In this document: piece by piece, positions 23,525 through 34,309 of the stretch
Position numbering within the stretch: the stretch's first letter is position 1
How the letters are laid out: the number at the start of each line of letters is the position of its first letter
DNA from: Acanthochlamys bracteata
Taxonomy: Eukaryota > Streptophyta > Magnoliopsida > Pandanales > Velloziaceae
Direction: 5' to 3'
Assembly (NCBI GenBank): GCA_019914995.1
Contig: CM034134.1
Coordinates: 886,145-950,144, forward strand
DNA: 64,000 bases
Made by a program: the position numbers and the translations under genes
Notes under the pieces: model-generated
Database searches by the model: none
Seen by the model: only the letters and a program-made list of their open reading frames with translations
Told to the model about the DNA's origin: nothing

Positions 23525-24998
23525 ATGGCAAAGAAAAATAAAAAATCACAACCCAAACGTTCCAAAATTGTCCGTGGGGAGGACGACAGATTTACTGAAA
23601 AGTAAGAATTTAAAAAATACAGTCGGCAGCTGGCAATTCCGATTTTAACTCCGGCGACATCAATTTTGATGATTTCAACTACTTTGGGCTAGAAGTGGAC
23701 GAACTCTTTGAAGCACAGGGTTGGCCGCCATTCAACGACTGGTCCGGAGAATTCTCAGAAGAATGCGTCTGAGTCTTCTATGAAAACCTCCATGAAAGCG
23801 GAAATTCCTCTGTTCAGACTATGGTGAATGGCATTAAGATAAATCTAGAAGCGCGGTCCATGTCCCTGATGCTTGACATACCTTACCGAAAGGAAATGCC
23901 GCCCACCAGTGACTCAAAACTAAACTATCTGAAACAAGTATTGAACACAGTCACCAAGATTCAGTACAACTCAGCTGCACACCTATCTCTACTTCTGAGA
24001 GCTCTATGTCATATCATTTCAAAGATGTTAGTCCCTCTGTAACATCATCACCACTTATGATGCATTCTTGTTATGGAGGTTAGTAAAGAAGCTACCTATC
24101 AATCTCTGTGAGGTGATGCTGCACCACATGATTAGAGTGTCTAAATTCGGAAGCAAATATTTTCCATATCCCCATATCATCTGTATAATATGCAGCCTTG
24201 AGACGGTGCACATGGGGACACTGCAAGTGAAATTGTTTAAGCTGGATGCAAAATTTCTGAGAGGAATTACTGACGCAGAAGAGAAATCAAAACATACTCC
24301 AACTGACCCTCTAACCAATACAAATGCTGCCCTATCTCCTCTGACAGAATGTCTCACAAATATTCATAATGCAATTCTAGAACAAACAAAGGAAATCAAG
24401 AAGCTGAATGTCACCTTTGAACAGCTCAAGAATGCTATCTAAGACTACACCCCATAACTAAGACTGCACAAGAAGACTCCAAAATAGAAAGTGCCAAGGT
24501 TCAGGAGTATGCAGGAGAGGATGCAGACCCTCCACAAATGGACACGAGCAGAAATGAAGAACCAGCAAACCCTGAAGCTGCCACTGAGCACTCTATGCAT
24601 AAGGAGTCTCCCACTGAATGCAATGTCCAACCAGCCTCAGAAAAATGGATCATGAAACTGAGCCACTGTTCATTACTGTCTATATAGCCCCAGCAACTCT
24701 GCAGAACGTTCCCTTATCTCAAGAAGCCCCAACAGAGAGTCAATCTGCAGCTCCAACAGAAGCACATTGTAATCCCCTCACCACACAACCTCCTGCCTCT
24801 GATCCTCCATCATCACACTCAAACATTCCCAGCCTACCCCTTAAACACAAAAATTTAAAACGAAGGGCTCATAAATCCGTCTCTAGTTTCCAAGCCTTTT
24901 AGATGATGATGTAGTGATACTTGCCCAATCCTCTACTGCCAAAACTAAACACCAACGTCCTCGACCTCCTGGTTGTAAGACATCCTCCAGACGCAAAA
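23525..24998 (+). pseudogene. Third coding region of the retrotransposon (envelope-like position), broken
   Basis: After pol and about 285 bp of spacer, an ATG at 23525 opens a basic N-terminus (MAKKNKKSQPKRSK) that stops soon after. Further open stretches are 23821-24042, 24068-24442 (ends in a Lys/Glu helical segment with EQTKEIKKLN) and 24618-24902 (Pro/Ser/Thr-rich with a basic KHKNLKRRAHK end). Frames and stops change between them, so it is dead. Sireviruses often carry such an extra frame, sometimes called envelope-like. I saw no convincing transmembrane segment, so its role is unknown. Confidence 0.6.
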
Positions 24999-25229
24999 AC
25001 ATTTAGATGACTAAGTTTGTTTATTAAACTTTGACTAGACTTAGTTTGTTTGCTTGCTGTTACTTTTGATGTCTATGTTATGACGTACTTTTTATTCTGT
25101 GTTATGTTTGGATTTCTGGTTGATTGAACTTCTAGATTATAACAATGCTAAGTTTCTGCTTATACTGACTGTGTTTTCAGTGCTAAATTTTTAGCTGTGT
25201 TATATTTTTTGTACAACTTCACCTTTTTG

Positions 25230-25455
25230 AGATGACAAAGGGGGAAAAAAATGAGAAGAATTATTACATCGTAACATACAAAAATGATGGCTCAAATTAA
25301 GGGGGAGCCACGCACGGGTAAATAAAATAGATGCACAAATTGAGGGGGAGCCATGCACGGGTAACCAATGGTATGATAAAACCAAAAATCTGATTGCTTT
25401 TGAAATATAAATCAATAATTCTCAATTAGTTTGTCATCATCCAAAAGGGAGAGAT
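25230..25455 (+). other. Polypurine tract and repeated polypurine-like motifs
   Basis: AAAAGGGAGAGAT (25443-25455) directly precedes the 3' LTR and is the plus-strand priming tract. Upstream are AAAGGGGGAAAAAAATGAG (near 25237) and two near-identical motifs of the form AGGGGGAGCCAYGCACGGGT AA at about 25300-25322 and 25342-25364. Multiple polypurine-tract copies are a known Sirevirus signature. Confidence 0.75.
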
Positions 25456-26904
25456 TGTTGAAACTATCAAGTTAACTTTGATGATAATAAAGAATTAAAA
25501 ATTATGATTTATATTAGACTAATAATTTGAAATCAAGCTCTGTAGGATTAGACAAATCAAGATCATTTTACTTACAGCAGATAATAACAGTCATTATGCA
25601 GCCAACTGTTTTGCTGCTACAAATCAAACAGCATATAGAACAGAGGATCCCATAGTCACACTACAGTCAGCTGATAAACTGCTGAAGCATACGAAGATCT
25701 CTCTGTATCACCCAAAACAGAGTACTAGGTTCAACTACAACAAAATTTAGCTCAAACTCCTTGCTTCAAAAATCTTCTAGATCACAACACACTGAAGCAA
25801 TTCAAATACAAGATCCACAACGAGCAATTTCACAGAAAGAAAAAGCTCAATGATCAAGAAGAAAAAATAAATTATACAAATAAGATTGACTAATCAAATC
25901 AACACTACAAAGTCAAATAAATTCAAAGCAGTCAACCTGAGATGCATTTAATATAGACAAGCCAACTCAGCTCTCTCATATTACAGACAACAACTTAACT
26001 AAATCAAGTTCATAATCTCTGGCGGTAAATTCAAATTTCTCTACACTACATGCTATGAAGACATTCAACAAAAACAACCGAAAGCAATTGTAGAAGCGGT
26101 TGATTAACGGCTGGACAAATTGCTCATTCTCTGGCCTGAACGTCTACCAATGAAACAGAGCGCCAACGGCAACGTTTCGCCAACGGTTTCTGCACAGAGA
26201 CGAAATTCTATAACAAGGGAGACAGAGTAACAAATAAAAAGTAGAGAGAATAGAAGACGAACAAAGATATACAAGAACTCAACAGCTCTACTCAAGCAAT
26301 TGAAATCCTGCTGCTGATCACACTGAAGATATCTCACTCAGTAATTTCTCTGATCATCTCATTAGAAATATTTCATGAACACTTAACTATCATGAGATAG
26401 ATTCTGTGCTCAATTTTCGTTATTTTTCTTGTAATCTCTTACTGACTTTGTGACAGAGATACTGCGAACACCAGGTAAGAAAGCTCAGGTGGAGTTTGGT
26501 GAAAGTTTTTAAATCTTATAATAGAGCTAGCATATCAGTTAGAGGGACATGTGTATCCAGTAGGCTATTAGGAGTTGTCTTGGCGAAGAAATATGATAAG
26601 AGTAAGTGTATTTGGTGAAATACTTTGTTTTTGGTGTATATGTATTTTATTAAAGGTTTAGTGAAGCTTTAGCTCTGATGGAAAAGCGTCCGTGGATGTA
26701 GGCAAATAGATTTTGCCGAACCACGTTAAATACTCTAAATATTATCCTCTTATCTAAGTCAGTAAATATTCTAACTCTCTCTGTCTGCAGGTTACAGAAT
26801 TAACACAGCCGGCTGTAAGACTACTGTTCGTAAGATAAATAAACTTTACAAAACTTTTTATTAACTAACTCAATTCAGCCCTCCCTTTTTGAATTAATCT
26901 TACA
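25456..26904 (+). repeat. 3' LTR, 1449 bp
   Basis: Starts TGTTGAAACTATC and ends AATCTTACA. It aligns with the 5' LTR except for the 132-bp duplication there. It abuts a fragment of a hAT-type MITE on its right and lies about 360 bp upstream of the start codon of AKR copy 3. Confidence 0.9.
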
Positions 26905-26970
26905 TAATTTTGATCCGATTATTATATAGATCGATCCGAATCGACCCAAAAATTTAAATTATCATCCCTA
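26905..26970. mobile_element. Right-end fragment of a hAT-type MITE
   Basis: GATTATTATATAGATCGATC and the end ATCATCCCTA match the right end of the MITE at 6672-7217 (GATTATTATATGGGTCGATC; TGCCACCCCTA). Only about 66 bp remain; the left part is missing and the 3' LTR begins where the body should continue. Confidence 0.65.
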
Positions 26971-27145
26971 TCTATATAGATGCCCTTATTTTTATATACT
27001 ATATAGTTATATATATAATTTTTATTTTGGTTTTTTTTTAAAGTCAAGCTGTGTAGGCCGCTATCCGTGCTGAGCAAATGAAGATTTTGCAGGCTATTTG
27101 ACAAATGATAGAATTTCTGGTAGACAGTTTCTTTCCGGAACACCT

Positions 27146-27152
27146 GGTTGGT
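27146..27152 (-). promoter_or_regulatory. ACCAACC (AC-II-type MYB) element upstream of AKR copy 3
   Basis: GGTTGGT on the plus strand is ACCAACC on the minus strand, the AC-II element bound by R2R3-MYB factors in phenylpropanoid promoters. It lies 113 bp before the start codon inside a 31-bp segment that copy 2 lacks. A 7-bp match can occur by chance, so function is only suggested. Confidence 0.35.
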
Positions 27153-27264
27153 GAACATCCCCTCGACAAGAAAGACTCTTCTGGACAGGAACCAAATCCC
27201 TTACTTAAACACCTTCCCTCCTTTCATGCAACAACAGTCAAAGATTCAACCAGTAAACACAAAA

Positions 27265-29622
27265 ATGGCTTCTGCAATAACTGTTCCAAAAGTGAAGCTA
27301 AACTCCGGCTACGAGATGCCGGTGATAGGAATGGGAACGGGAGGGGAACGAAAACTATCAAAAGAAGAGATAGTGGAAGCTTTAGTGAAGGCTGTAGGAG
27401 TTGGTTACAGACACTTTGACACTGCTGCTCTTTACGGAAGTGAGCCTGCGTTAGGTAAGGCGATCGCCGAGGCGGTCGACAGAGGGATTGTCGACGGCAG
27501 GGAGGAGTTTTTCGTTACTTCGAAAGTTTGGTGTACTGATAATCACCCTGATCTTGTTCTTCCTGCTCTCAAGAAAACTCTGCAGTGAGTATTAGTATTA
27601 ATCTTTTATCTTCTTGATCTGTTTTCTTGTTTATAATATGATTTGATTCACTAGAACAAAGAGGTAAAATATGGTAGTGCTCTTAAGTATACAAATTCTT
27701 TTGCTGATTCCTTATTTCACTTATGAGATAGTTTTTTTTTGTTTTGGAGTTCATGCTATATAAAGATTTGATAAAGATTATACGAGCACTTATCGGCATG
27801 ACCCAAAACTATCAGGCTCGAGAATGTCAGTGGCGTTAGTTTCACAAACATTTGTCAAATTTTGTTAAATCTTTATGATAGAGATCGTTCGTAGAGTGAT
27901 CTATTTAGTGGGATAACTTTTGGTGTTTTTATATCTTTTTTTGGAGTTAGGGGGACACTGGCTTCATGTAAAAGAGACTAACAAAGGGTTTTTCGCCAGT
28001 TTAAGGGAAGATGCAGCTTGAAACAAAGGCAGGACAATTTGTAAGAACCGAAGGAGGAACAATTTCTAGTTCCTGTATTATTGAGTAAAATGAAAGTTAA
28101 ATGTTTGAACTACATAGTACTATGGTACCTCTATGGCTACATCTTTGGTACCATTTTTCTACCATTACGGTTTGGGATGTGATAAGATACAGTTTTGAAA
28201 TGGGTGTTAGAAAATAGTTGATAGATTTTTAAGAAGACGTAAGCGATCGGGTACATAAAGGCGGAACTGAATGTGTATCGAGCTTCTTGCTTTCTTTATT
28301 TGAAGAAAGGATTCATTCTTGCCAAAGTAATATCTTATTGAAACTCATGGAGATGATAAGGAGTATGTGTTCAATAAATGCTTGTTGTTCTTGTTGATGC
28401 ATTTGTCGTCATTGGAAACATCATTGCAGGAGTAGTATATCGAATGCATATGTTATAAATCGGTTCAAACAAAATAGCTGTGTTCTTTTGGAACGAGTTT
28501 ACAAAATTGTTATGTTTTTTAGATTGATCACATGCTGTTTACTTCAAGTTAGCAAGTTGATCGGAAAGTATCCTTGTCAGTGTTTATTTTCATGGCAATG
28601 TAATCCCTCTTTCACCAAGAATGTCCTTATTAGTACAAGATGATGGTCACTCTTTGCGTTCTTTTAGCATGTTTTTATTCGGCTACTATTAAGATGTCCT
28701 TGTTTTAAAAAGTAGAACAAAGCTACGGTGATCGCCAATTCAGAGAAACCTTTCGAGAATAATGTTTCATGATGTTTATGTTACATTGCAGAAACCTTGG
28801 CCTAGAGTACCTAGACCTCTACTTAATCCATTGGCCTGTGAGACTGAAACATGGAGAGTTCAAAATTCCATTTCCAAAGGAAGATATCCTTCCCTTTGAA
28901 ATGAAGGAAACATGGGCGGCAATGGAGGAGTGTCAAAGGCTAGGTCTTGTAAGATCTATCGGAGTAAGCAACTTTTCTTCAAAGAAGCTCGAAGAATTAC
29001 TGAAAACTGCTGCTATTCCTCCTGCAGTCAACCAGGTAGACAACATTTCTAGCTAACGACAATTGTGTTGATGTTCAATGATTTGACCTTTTTTTTTTAA
29101 ATTCTTATAATCTTTTGTAGGTGGAAATGAATACATCATGGCATCAAACTAAGCTACGGAATTTCTGCTCAGAGAAAGGAATTCATATCACTGCATGGTC
29201 GCCTTTAGGGGCATGGGGATCGCCATGGGGATCGCTTGAGGTCAAGAACAGCCAAGTCTTGAAAGAAATTGCAGATGCTAAGGGAAAATCTGTCCCCCAG
29301 GTACTGCACCATTTACTTCAAACCATTTAACTTCAGTAGAAATTTATAGTTTTCATTTTTGTTGTTGGTTAAGATCAGTTTTTTCTTTCTGCCATAGATT
29401 GCTTTAAGGTGGCTGTATGAACAAGGAGTGAGTGCCGTGGTTAAGAGCTTCAACGAGGAACGGATGAAACAAAACCTGCAGATTTTTGACTGGGAACTGA
29501 GTGAAGAAGACCGTAAAAAGATTGACGCAATACCTCAAGTTAAGGGATACAAAGGGTTGGAGCATGTCTCACCTAATGGTCCTTACACGTCCCTTGAAGA
29601 ATTATGGGATGGAGAAATTTGA
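27265..29622 (+). CDS. NADPH-dependent aldo-keto reductase, AKR4 family (copy 3)
   Basis: Four exons: 27265-27584, 28792-29035, 29121-29300 and 29398-29622. Together 969 nt, 322 aa, about 96% identical to copy 2. The start matches copy 2 (MASAITVPK); the frame runs open upstream to 27148 but that segment is not conserved in family members. Asp52, Tyr57, Lys87 and His120 form the catalytic tetrad; Lys264, Ser265 and Arg270 are the expected NADPH contacts. At residue 304 it has His, as does the corresponding position of copy 1, so Leu304 of copy 2 is probably the derived state. The 10.45-kb retrotransposon has separated this gene's proximal upstream region (about 360 bp) from the distal upstream DNA shared with copy 2, so expression may differ. 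Substrate unknown. Confidence 0.92.
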
Positions 29623-29894
29623 ATCTATGCTCAAAAGATTATCAAGCTTTACTGAAGAACCGATTGAAATAAGAATTGAAGTATGGCTATACAATGTTTC
29701 GATTTGTTTGTAAGACAACATGCTACTTATCAATATCAATAATAGTTTTTTAAGTGTGGAAACAGAATACTACGTACAGCGAGATTGAAGAATAAAAGCA
29801 CATTACAATTGTGCTCGCTTACTTATGAAAACTTACAGATGTTTGAAAGTAATTCTACAAACTGCTACCTGACAATCTACTAGTTCTTACAAGT

Positions 29895-30080
29895 GAAAAT
29901 GTAAAATAAAGGCCTTACACCACCTCAAACAATAATACAAAAAGATTCATATAATGAATGTGGATCGGAGCCTTTTGGTGGTGCAGTGGTGGACAAACTC
30001 CAGCAGGCTTTTGGAAGAGGTGTATCTTCACTATTATGCAGAAACACAGACAAGAAGCATGTCTGCATGTGATTCGAACT
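29895..30080. other. Convergent 3' region between AKR copy 3 and the TM9 gene
   Basis: AKR copy 3 (+) and the TM9 gene (-) converge here. The interval holds 3' UTR sequence of the TM9 gene and the end of the duplicated AKR 3' flank. Nothing else was seen. Confidence 0.6.
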
Positions 30081-33000
30081 TCACTCGCACTTGATAGATC
30101 TATAAATGTGACGGACAAAGAACAACGAAGCACGGAATCCAACAGTTCCCAGCATGAGGAAGAAACCGTAGCATATGCAGGTCATGTACCCAAAGAAGAA
30201 GGATGTTTGCATAAAACCTGACATGTCTGATCGTGCATAGTAGTAGTACAAGCAGTAGGCAAATATAAACAAACCAGTTGATCCACCGCAAAGGAATGAT
30301 CTGCATCAGAACCACAAAACAAGTTACAAAGTGAACTATACAAGTTATATGAGAGCAAAAATTTAGAAAGAAAATGATAATCATAATAAGACAGAAAGCA
30401 TCTCTGTCTTACTGAAGACGCAACCTACCTCCACCACCATTCATGATCTTCTGCAGCAAGTTGGAAGTAGGTCAAAGCCACAGTGATGAATGCAGTGACG
30501 ATAAGTAGGATGATAAACACAATGAAAAGGATGCTGTAGATGGTGTAGATTCTGTGGCCCCAGATGCTAGCAAAAATATAGTACAACTCGATGTATATAG
30601 CACTGAAAGGAAGAAAACCGGCCATTGCCATCTGCGGGAGAGTTCCTCGATACCAGGGCAACTGCGGGATTTCTCTGGGATATTTGGTTGTACGGCATGG
30701 AGCCTGGAATTCTGTCTTGCTATTCTTACCAGCAATGCCACCAAGAACAAGCAGAGGTGAAGTTACCAGTGTCCAAATGAGAACAATAACAACTATGGTG
30801 CCAAATGGAAGAGCAGCTGTGGACTTGTAAGCAATAGCAACAGTATTGAGGAAGCAGAATGTCAGGAAAAGAGGACCACAGAACAGACACCCTGTCAGCA
30901 GTAGGTTTCTTACCTGCAATTACGAGATATAGGTGTTTTCAGCTCACGCGCCTTCTTTAAAAATTTGAACAAACTAATAATAACTGAAGGTAACTTTGAC
31001 ACATTACAAGTAATTTCACAACACAAAAGAAGAATAGTTGAGTTTGCACTGCACTTGGTCCATACCCAGTTTGTTCCTTCAAGCTGACAGTAGAAAGAGG
31101 TTGCAGTATACCCAGCAATACCAGATGTAAGAGCATATATGACAACCAATGCAGTGAAAAGAGCACCACGATTGTAAGGGTAGAAGACTCCAACCAAAGC
31201 CAACATGAAGATGAATATAGCACTGCATCGTGGAAAACAATTTGACAATACCATAATTAGATTCAATCAAAGGTCATTACTTAATGCCATCTTGACATAT
31301 TAATAGAAGTTGCTATCTGTGTTGCATGTACTTACAGGGCGAAAAGCTGAGTGCCAGAACCAAGAGATGCGGCAAAGAGGGATTTGTTCTTGGGGAACCT
31401 AAAGACATCACCATGGATATATTTCCAGCCGGTCTCTTCCTGATCATCAGGTGATTCTTCATCTTGAGCATACCTTTACATATTATGACAGTAATAAGCG
31501 CAGAAAAGTAAGAATGATCAAATTTATATTCAACACAAAAGAATTAACAAATAGAAAAAGAAATTTCAGGGGACTACAACAGATTTCTCGGAACAATTTT
31601 TCTGACAATCATGGCTATTCAACTTTGAAATTCACAATTGAACTCAGAAACCACATGCTACTGGCATAAAATGAATGAAAAAAAGCATAAACTACACAAA
31701 TAGTAATATTATACTGCACTTCAGGTAGGTACCTTCACGTAATCTGCGTGAGGTCCATCATTTACATCATGCTACTACAGTTTTCAGACGTAATCAAAAG
31801 TGTTTTACTGTAAAGAGATATGGTGTACTGGCACGACTCAAAAGCCTCTCTTTGAAATTAAAAGCTTAGAACATGCTCTCCCAAGTATTGACTCTTACAC
31901 ATTATGCTTCAGAATGACAACATTCTAACAAAATTCCATAACTCGGATCAAGCATATCACAACTATCTGAAAAAGAAATATAGGTGTGCAGGATAGGAAA
32001 AAGGATTGATTCCACTAGAACCTAAGCGAAATGGTTTCAAAACTAGCAATTTTTTGTCCGCAGACATCGGGTAAATAACATGTAGCATTATAAAAATTCA
32101 AGTACCCGAGAGAACTTACTTGACAAAATCATTCTTCAGCACCCTCATCAAAATAGTGGCCAGAAATCCAGTCAAAAGGAGAACTGTGACACACGAATTT
32201 ATAATTGAGAACCAGTGTATTTCAAGGTGATGCTGCTGTGTGGAAGACTGTGAGTACTTCTCCATCCTCTTCTCAAAAGGTGTAGTTGTCTCCTTCCACT
32301 TAGCTGAGTAGAGGAACTCTACTTTCATCTCCTTGTCCTCTGTGACATCCACCAAAGCATTGGAGTCTGTGTGGACAGTGATCTCAATCACACGGTCATT
32401 GTTATAAAGTATCTCAAATTGGATATGCCTGTATATGTAATACTTGTGTTCACTGGGGTCAGGCTTCCCTTCTCTATCAACTTTTCCTATAAATCCCCAA
32501 AGTGGAAGGTCATCATAATACATTTGAAAGTAGTAGTCCTTATCAACTGCTTTCCTGAACTTGGCAACGTCTTCCTTAGAGAGATGTGCTGTACACACAA
32601 ACTTAGAGTCAATGTCAGTACGAAAGTCAAGCTTGTAGGGAGCATCAACCAAGCGGTCTCCATTCAAGACTTCACCAAGTGCTTCTTTCTTGTCATTCAC
32701 TTCCTCTGAAATTAAGTTTGTTAATGCAGTCAAATTAGTTATATTTGAAGAAACAAAAACAACAGAGGAAGAATGACTCAGAAATGGTCAAACCTGGCGA
32801 GCAAAATGGCAGATCAAAGTACCGATAGGTCTCACTGAAACAGAAACAAGAGTGTGTGAGCGAACAAGTAAAGGAATTGCCAATTTAGCCAAGCACATTC
32901 CCGCAAAAAAGACAAACAAGCACAATCAGAACTCATGTCCTTAACCATAAGTTAACATAAACAACAGGAAATGAACAACCAAAACAACTCCATAATACAA

Positions 33001-34309
33001 AGACTTTATAGTTTCAAATATCTGAGTAATTGCATGTAATGCCAGATCGTAGGCTGTAAAGACTAAAACAAATCTCTAGGGTAAGATGTCTACATGACGC
33101 CCATGACAATAAAAGCAGAAAACCAAAGAAATAAGCTCTCCCAAACAAGCAATAATAACAGACTAGTCAATGACAAAGAATAAGCTCTCTCAATTCCCAG
33201 CAAATTGATAATTGAACCAAAAATCTTGTCAAGATTTTATCACATCACCTTGTCTTCAGAAGTCTTCAAAATCAAAAGCTTTAATTCAATTAACCTTATT
33301 ACAGCAGGTTACGTTTCAAGCAGTAAATTAGAATCAAATCATACAGAACCTGCAACCACCTAGTAACCTTTGTGAAGTAACTCATGACAAATGATTAGGA
33401 ACCAACTAAAAGTCATTATCATTATACAAATCAAAGCACCAAATAGTAGATACTCAGCAGTGATCCCCTTCCTACATTTTCTACACATCACCTTCTCTTC
33501 AAATGCAAGCAAAAAAACATCTTTTCAGTCCATACCATTATATTGTGTATTCTAATTTTCCAACTAGTCAGTAATGGCAAAAATTGCATTCCAAGAACAG
33601 AATCATACTCTCTACTTTGTCCAAAAAATCCCAAGTTGAAACAGCACAATCCAAAAACATCAATCGGACAAATTTCAACCAAAGTCATCGGTGCCACCAA
33701 CAATTCCAGAAATCGAGTTCATACAAATTATCTTCCATCGATAGTTTGACATTAATGTGCCAGCAAACAGCTAGATCCAAACTAACACCTACTTGTTGTT
33801 TTCAAAATTCTAACTTCAAGTTCTTCATTCACCAGTAACACAATCCACGAAGTGCAGCAACACAAGAGATCCAAGTTAGCTCCTAATTTCTCTAAATTTC
33901 AAAATTTTACTCACCGCGATCACTAAAATGAGCAGCAATTTTCAAAACAGAAAGCAGAAAGATCATAACTTTTTACTTCCCCAATCATTAGCAGTACACC
34001 AAATTCCTCACAACGAGAGAAAGTTTTTAAAGGGAGACCAAAAAAAATCAACGCCTAAACAACGAAACAAACAAGATCGGCACCTATCCAACCAAGATCC
34101 AACAAAAAAGTGAACACAAAAATTAATCAATCGAGAGAAAATTCAATTAATTCGAATTTCAATTACCTTGGATTATGAAAGGGTCCAACCTTGTTGGCAT
34201 AAAGAGGAACGGGATCCCCAGTTTTGTACCGGTGATCAGAACCATCAGCTACAGCTCCACCGATCCCGATGCAAACAAGAAACAAAAGCAACACTTTTGA
34301 AGTCTTCAT
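30081..34309 (-). CDS. Transmembrane 9 superfamily protein (nonaspanin / EMP70, TMN2-4 type)
   Basis: Seven exons on the minus strand: 34309-34167, 32834-32794, 32705-32120, 31473-31336, 31222-31066, 30913-30429 and 30300-30081. They total 1770 nt, 589 aa, with all phases consistent and the length typical of the family. A cleavable signal peptide (MKTSKVLLLFLVCIGIGG) is followed by the lumenal domain starting YKTGDPVPLYANKVGPFHNP and ETYRYFDLPFC. After about residue 225 come nine membrane segments; hallmark stretches include WKYIHGDVFRFPK, GTQLFAL, LPWYRGTLPQMAMAGFLPFS and the C-terminal block starting GGSTGLFIF. The protein ends SIKCE, a KXE form of the KXD/E signal that retains plant TM9 proteins in the Golgi by COPI binding. 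TM9 proteins act in endomembrane sorting. Intron 1 is long (1332 bp). Confidence 0.93.

Larger units (their letters stand above)
16451..26904 (+). mobile_element. Degenerate Ty1/copia LTR retrotransposon with Sirevirus features, 10.45 kb
   Basis: Two LTRs (16451-18032 and 25456-26904) start TGTTG and end in TTATA/TTACA. They flank, in order, a primer-binding site, gag, protease, integrase, reverse transcriptase, RNase H, an extra post-pol reading-frame region and polypurine tracts. Integrase before reverse transcriptase defines Ty1/copia. A long gag with coiled coil, a third coding region after pol and repeated polypurine-like motifs before the 3' LTR point to the Sirevirus lineage. Many in-frame stops and frame changes make it non-autonomous. 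It has the same orientation as the AKR genes. The 5-bp flanks (AATTA and TAATT) do not match, so no target-site duplication is evident. Confidence 0.9.
16233..29894 (+). repeat. Tandem duplication unit 2 (split by the retrotransposon)
   Basis: Unit 2 begins directly after unit 1. Its distal upstream part (16233-16450) matches 12771-12966, its proximal part from about 26975 matches from about 13070, and the gene with its 3' flank runs to about 29894. The match is broken by the Sirevirus-like element and a 66-bp MITE fragment, and roughly 100 bp present at 12967-13070 has no counterpart. Confidence 0.82.

Noticed and set aside
16451-26904. Possibility of an active retrotransposon
   Set aside because: Many stops, frame changes, a changed integrase catalytic residue and 9% LTR divergence show it is dead.
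27148-27264. N-terminal extension of AKR copy 3
   Set aside because: The open upstream frame is not family-like; it is 5' flanking or leader sequence.
30554-30830. Plus-strand frames over the TM9 gene
   Set aside because: Shadows of exon 6 of the minus-strand gene.
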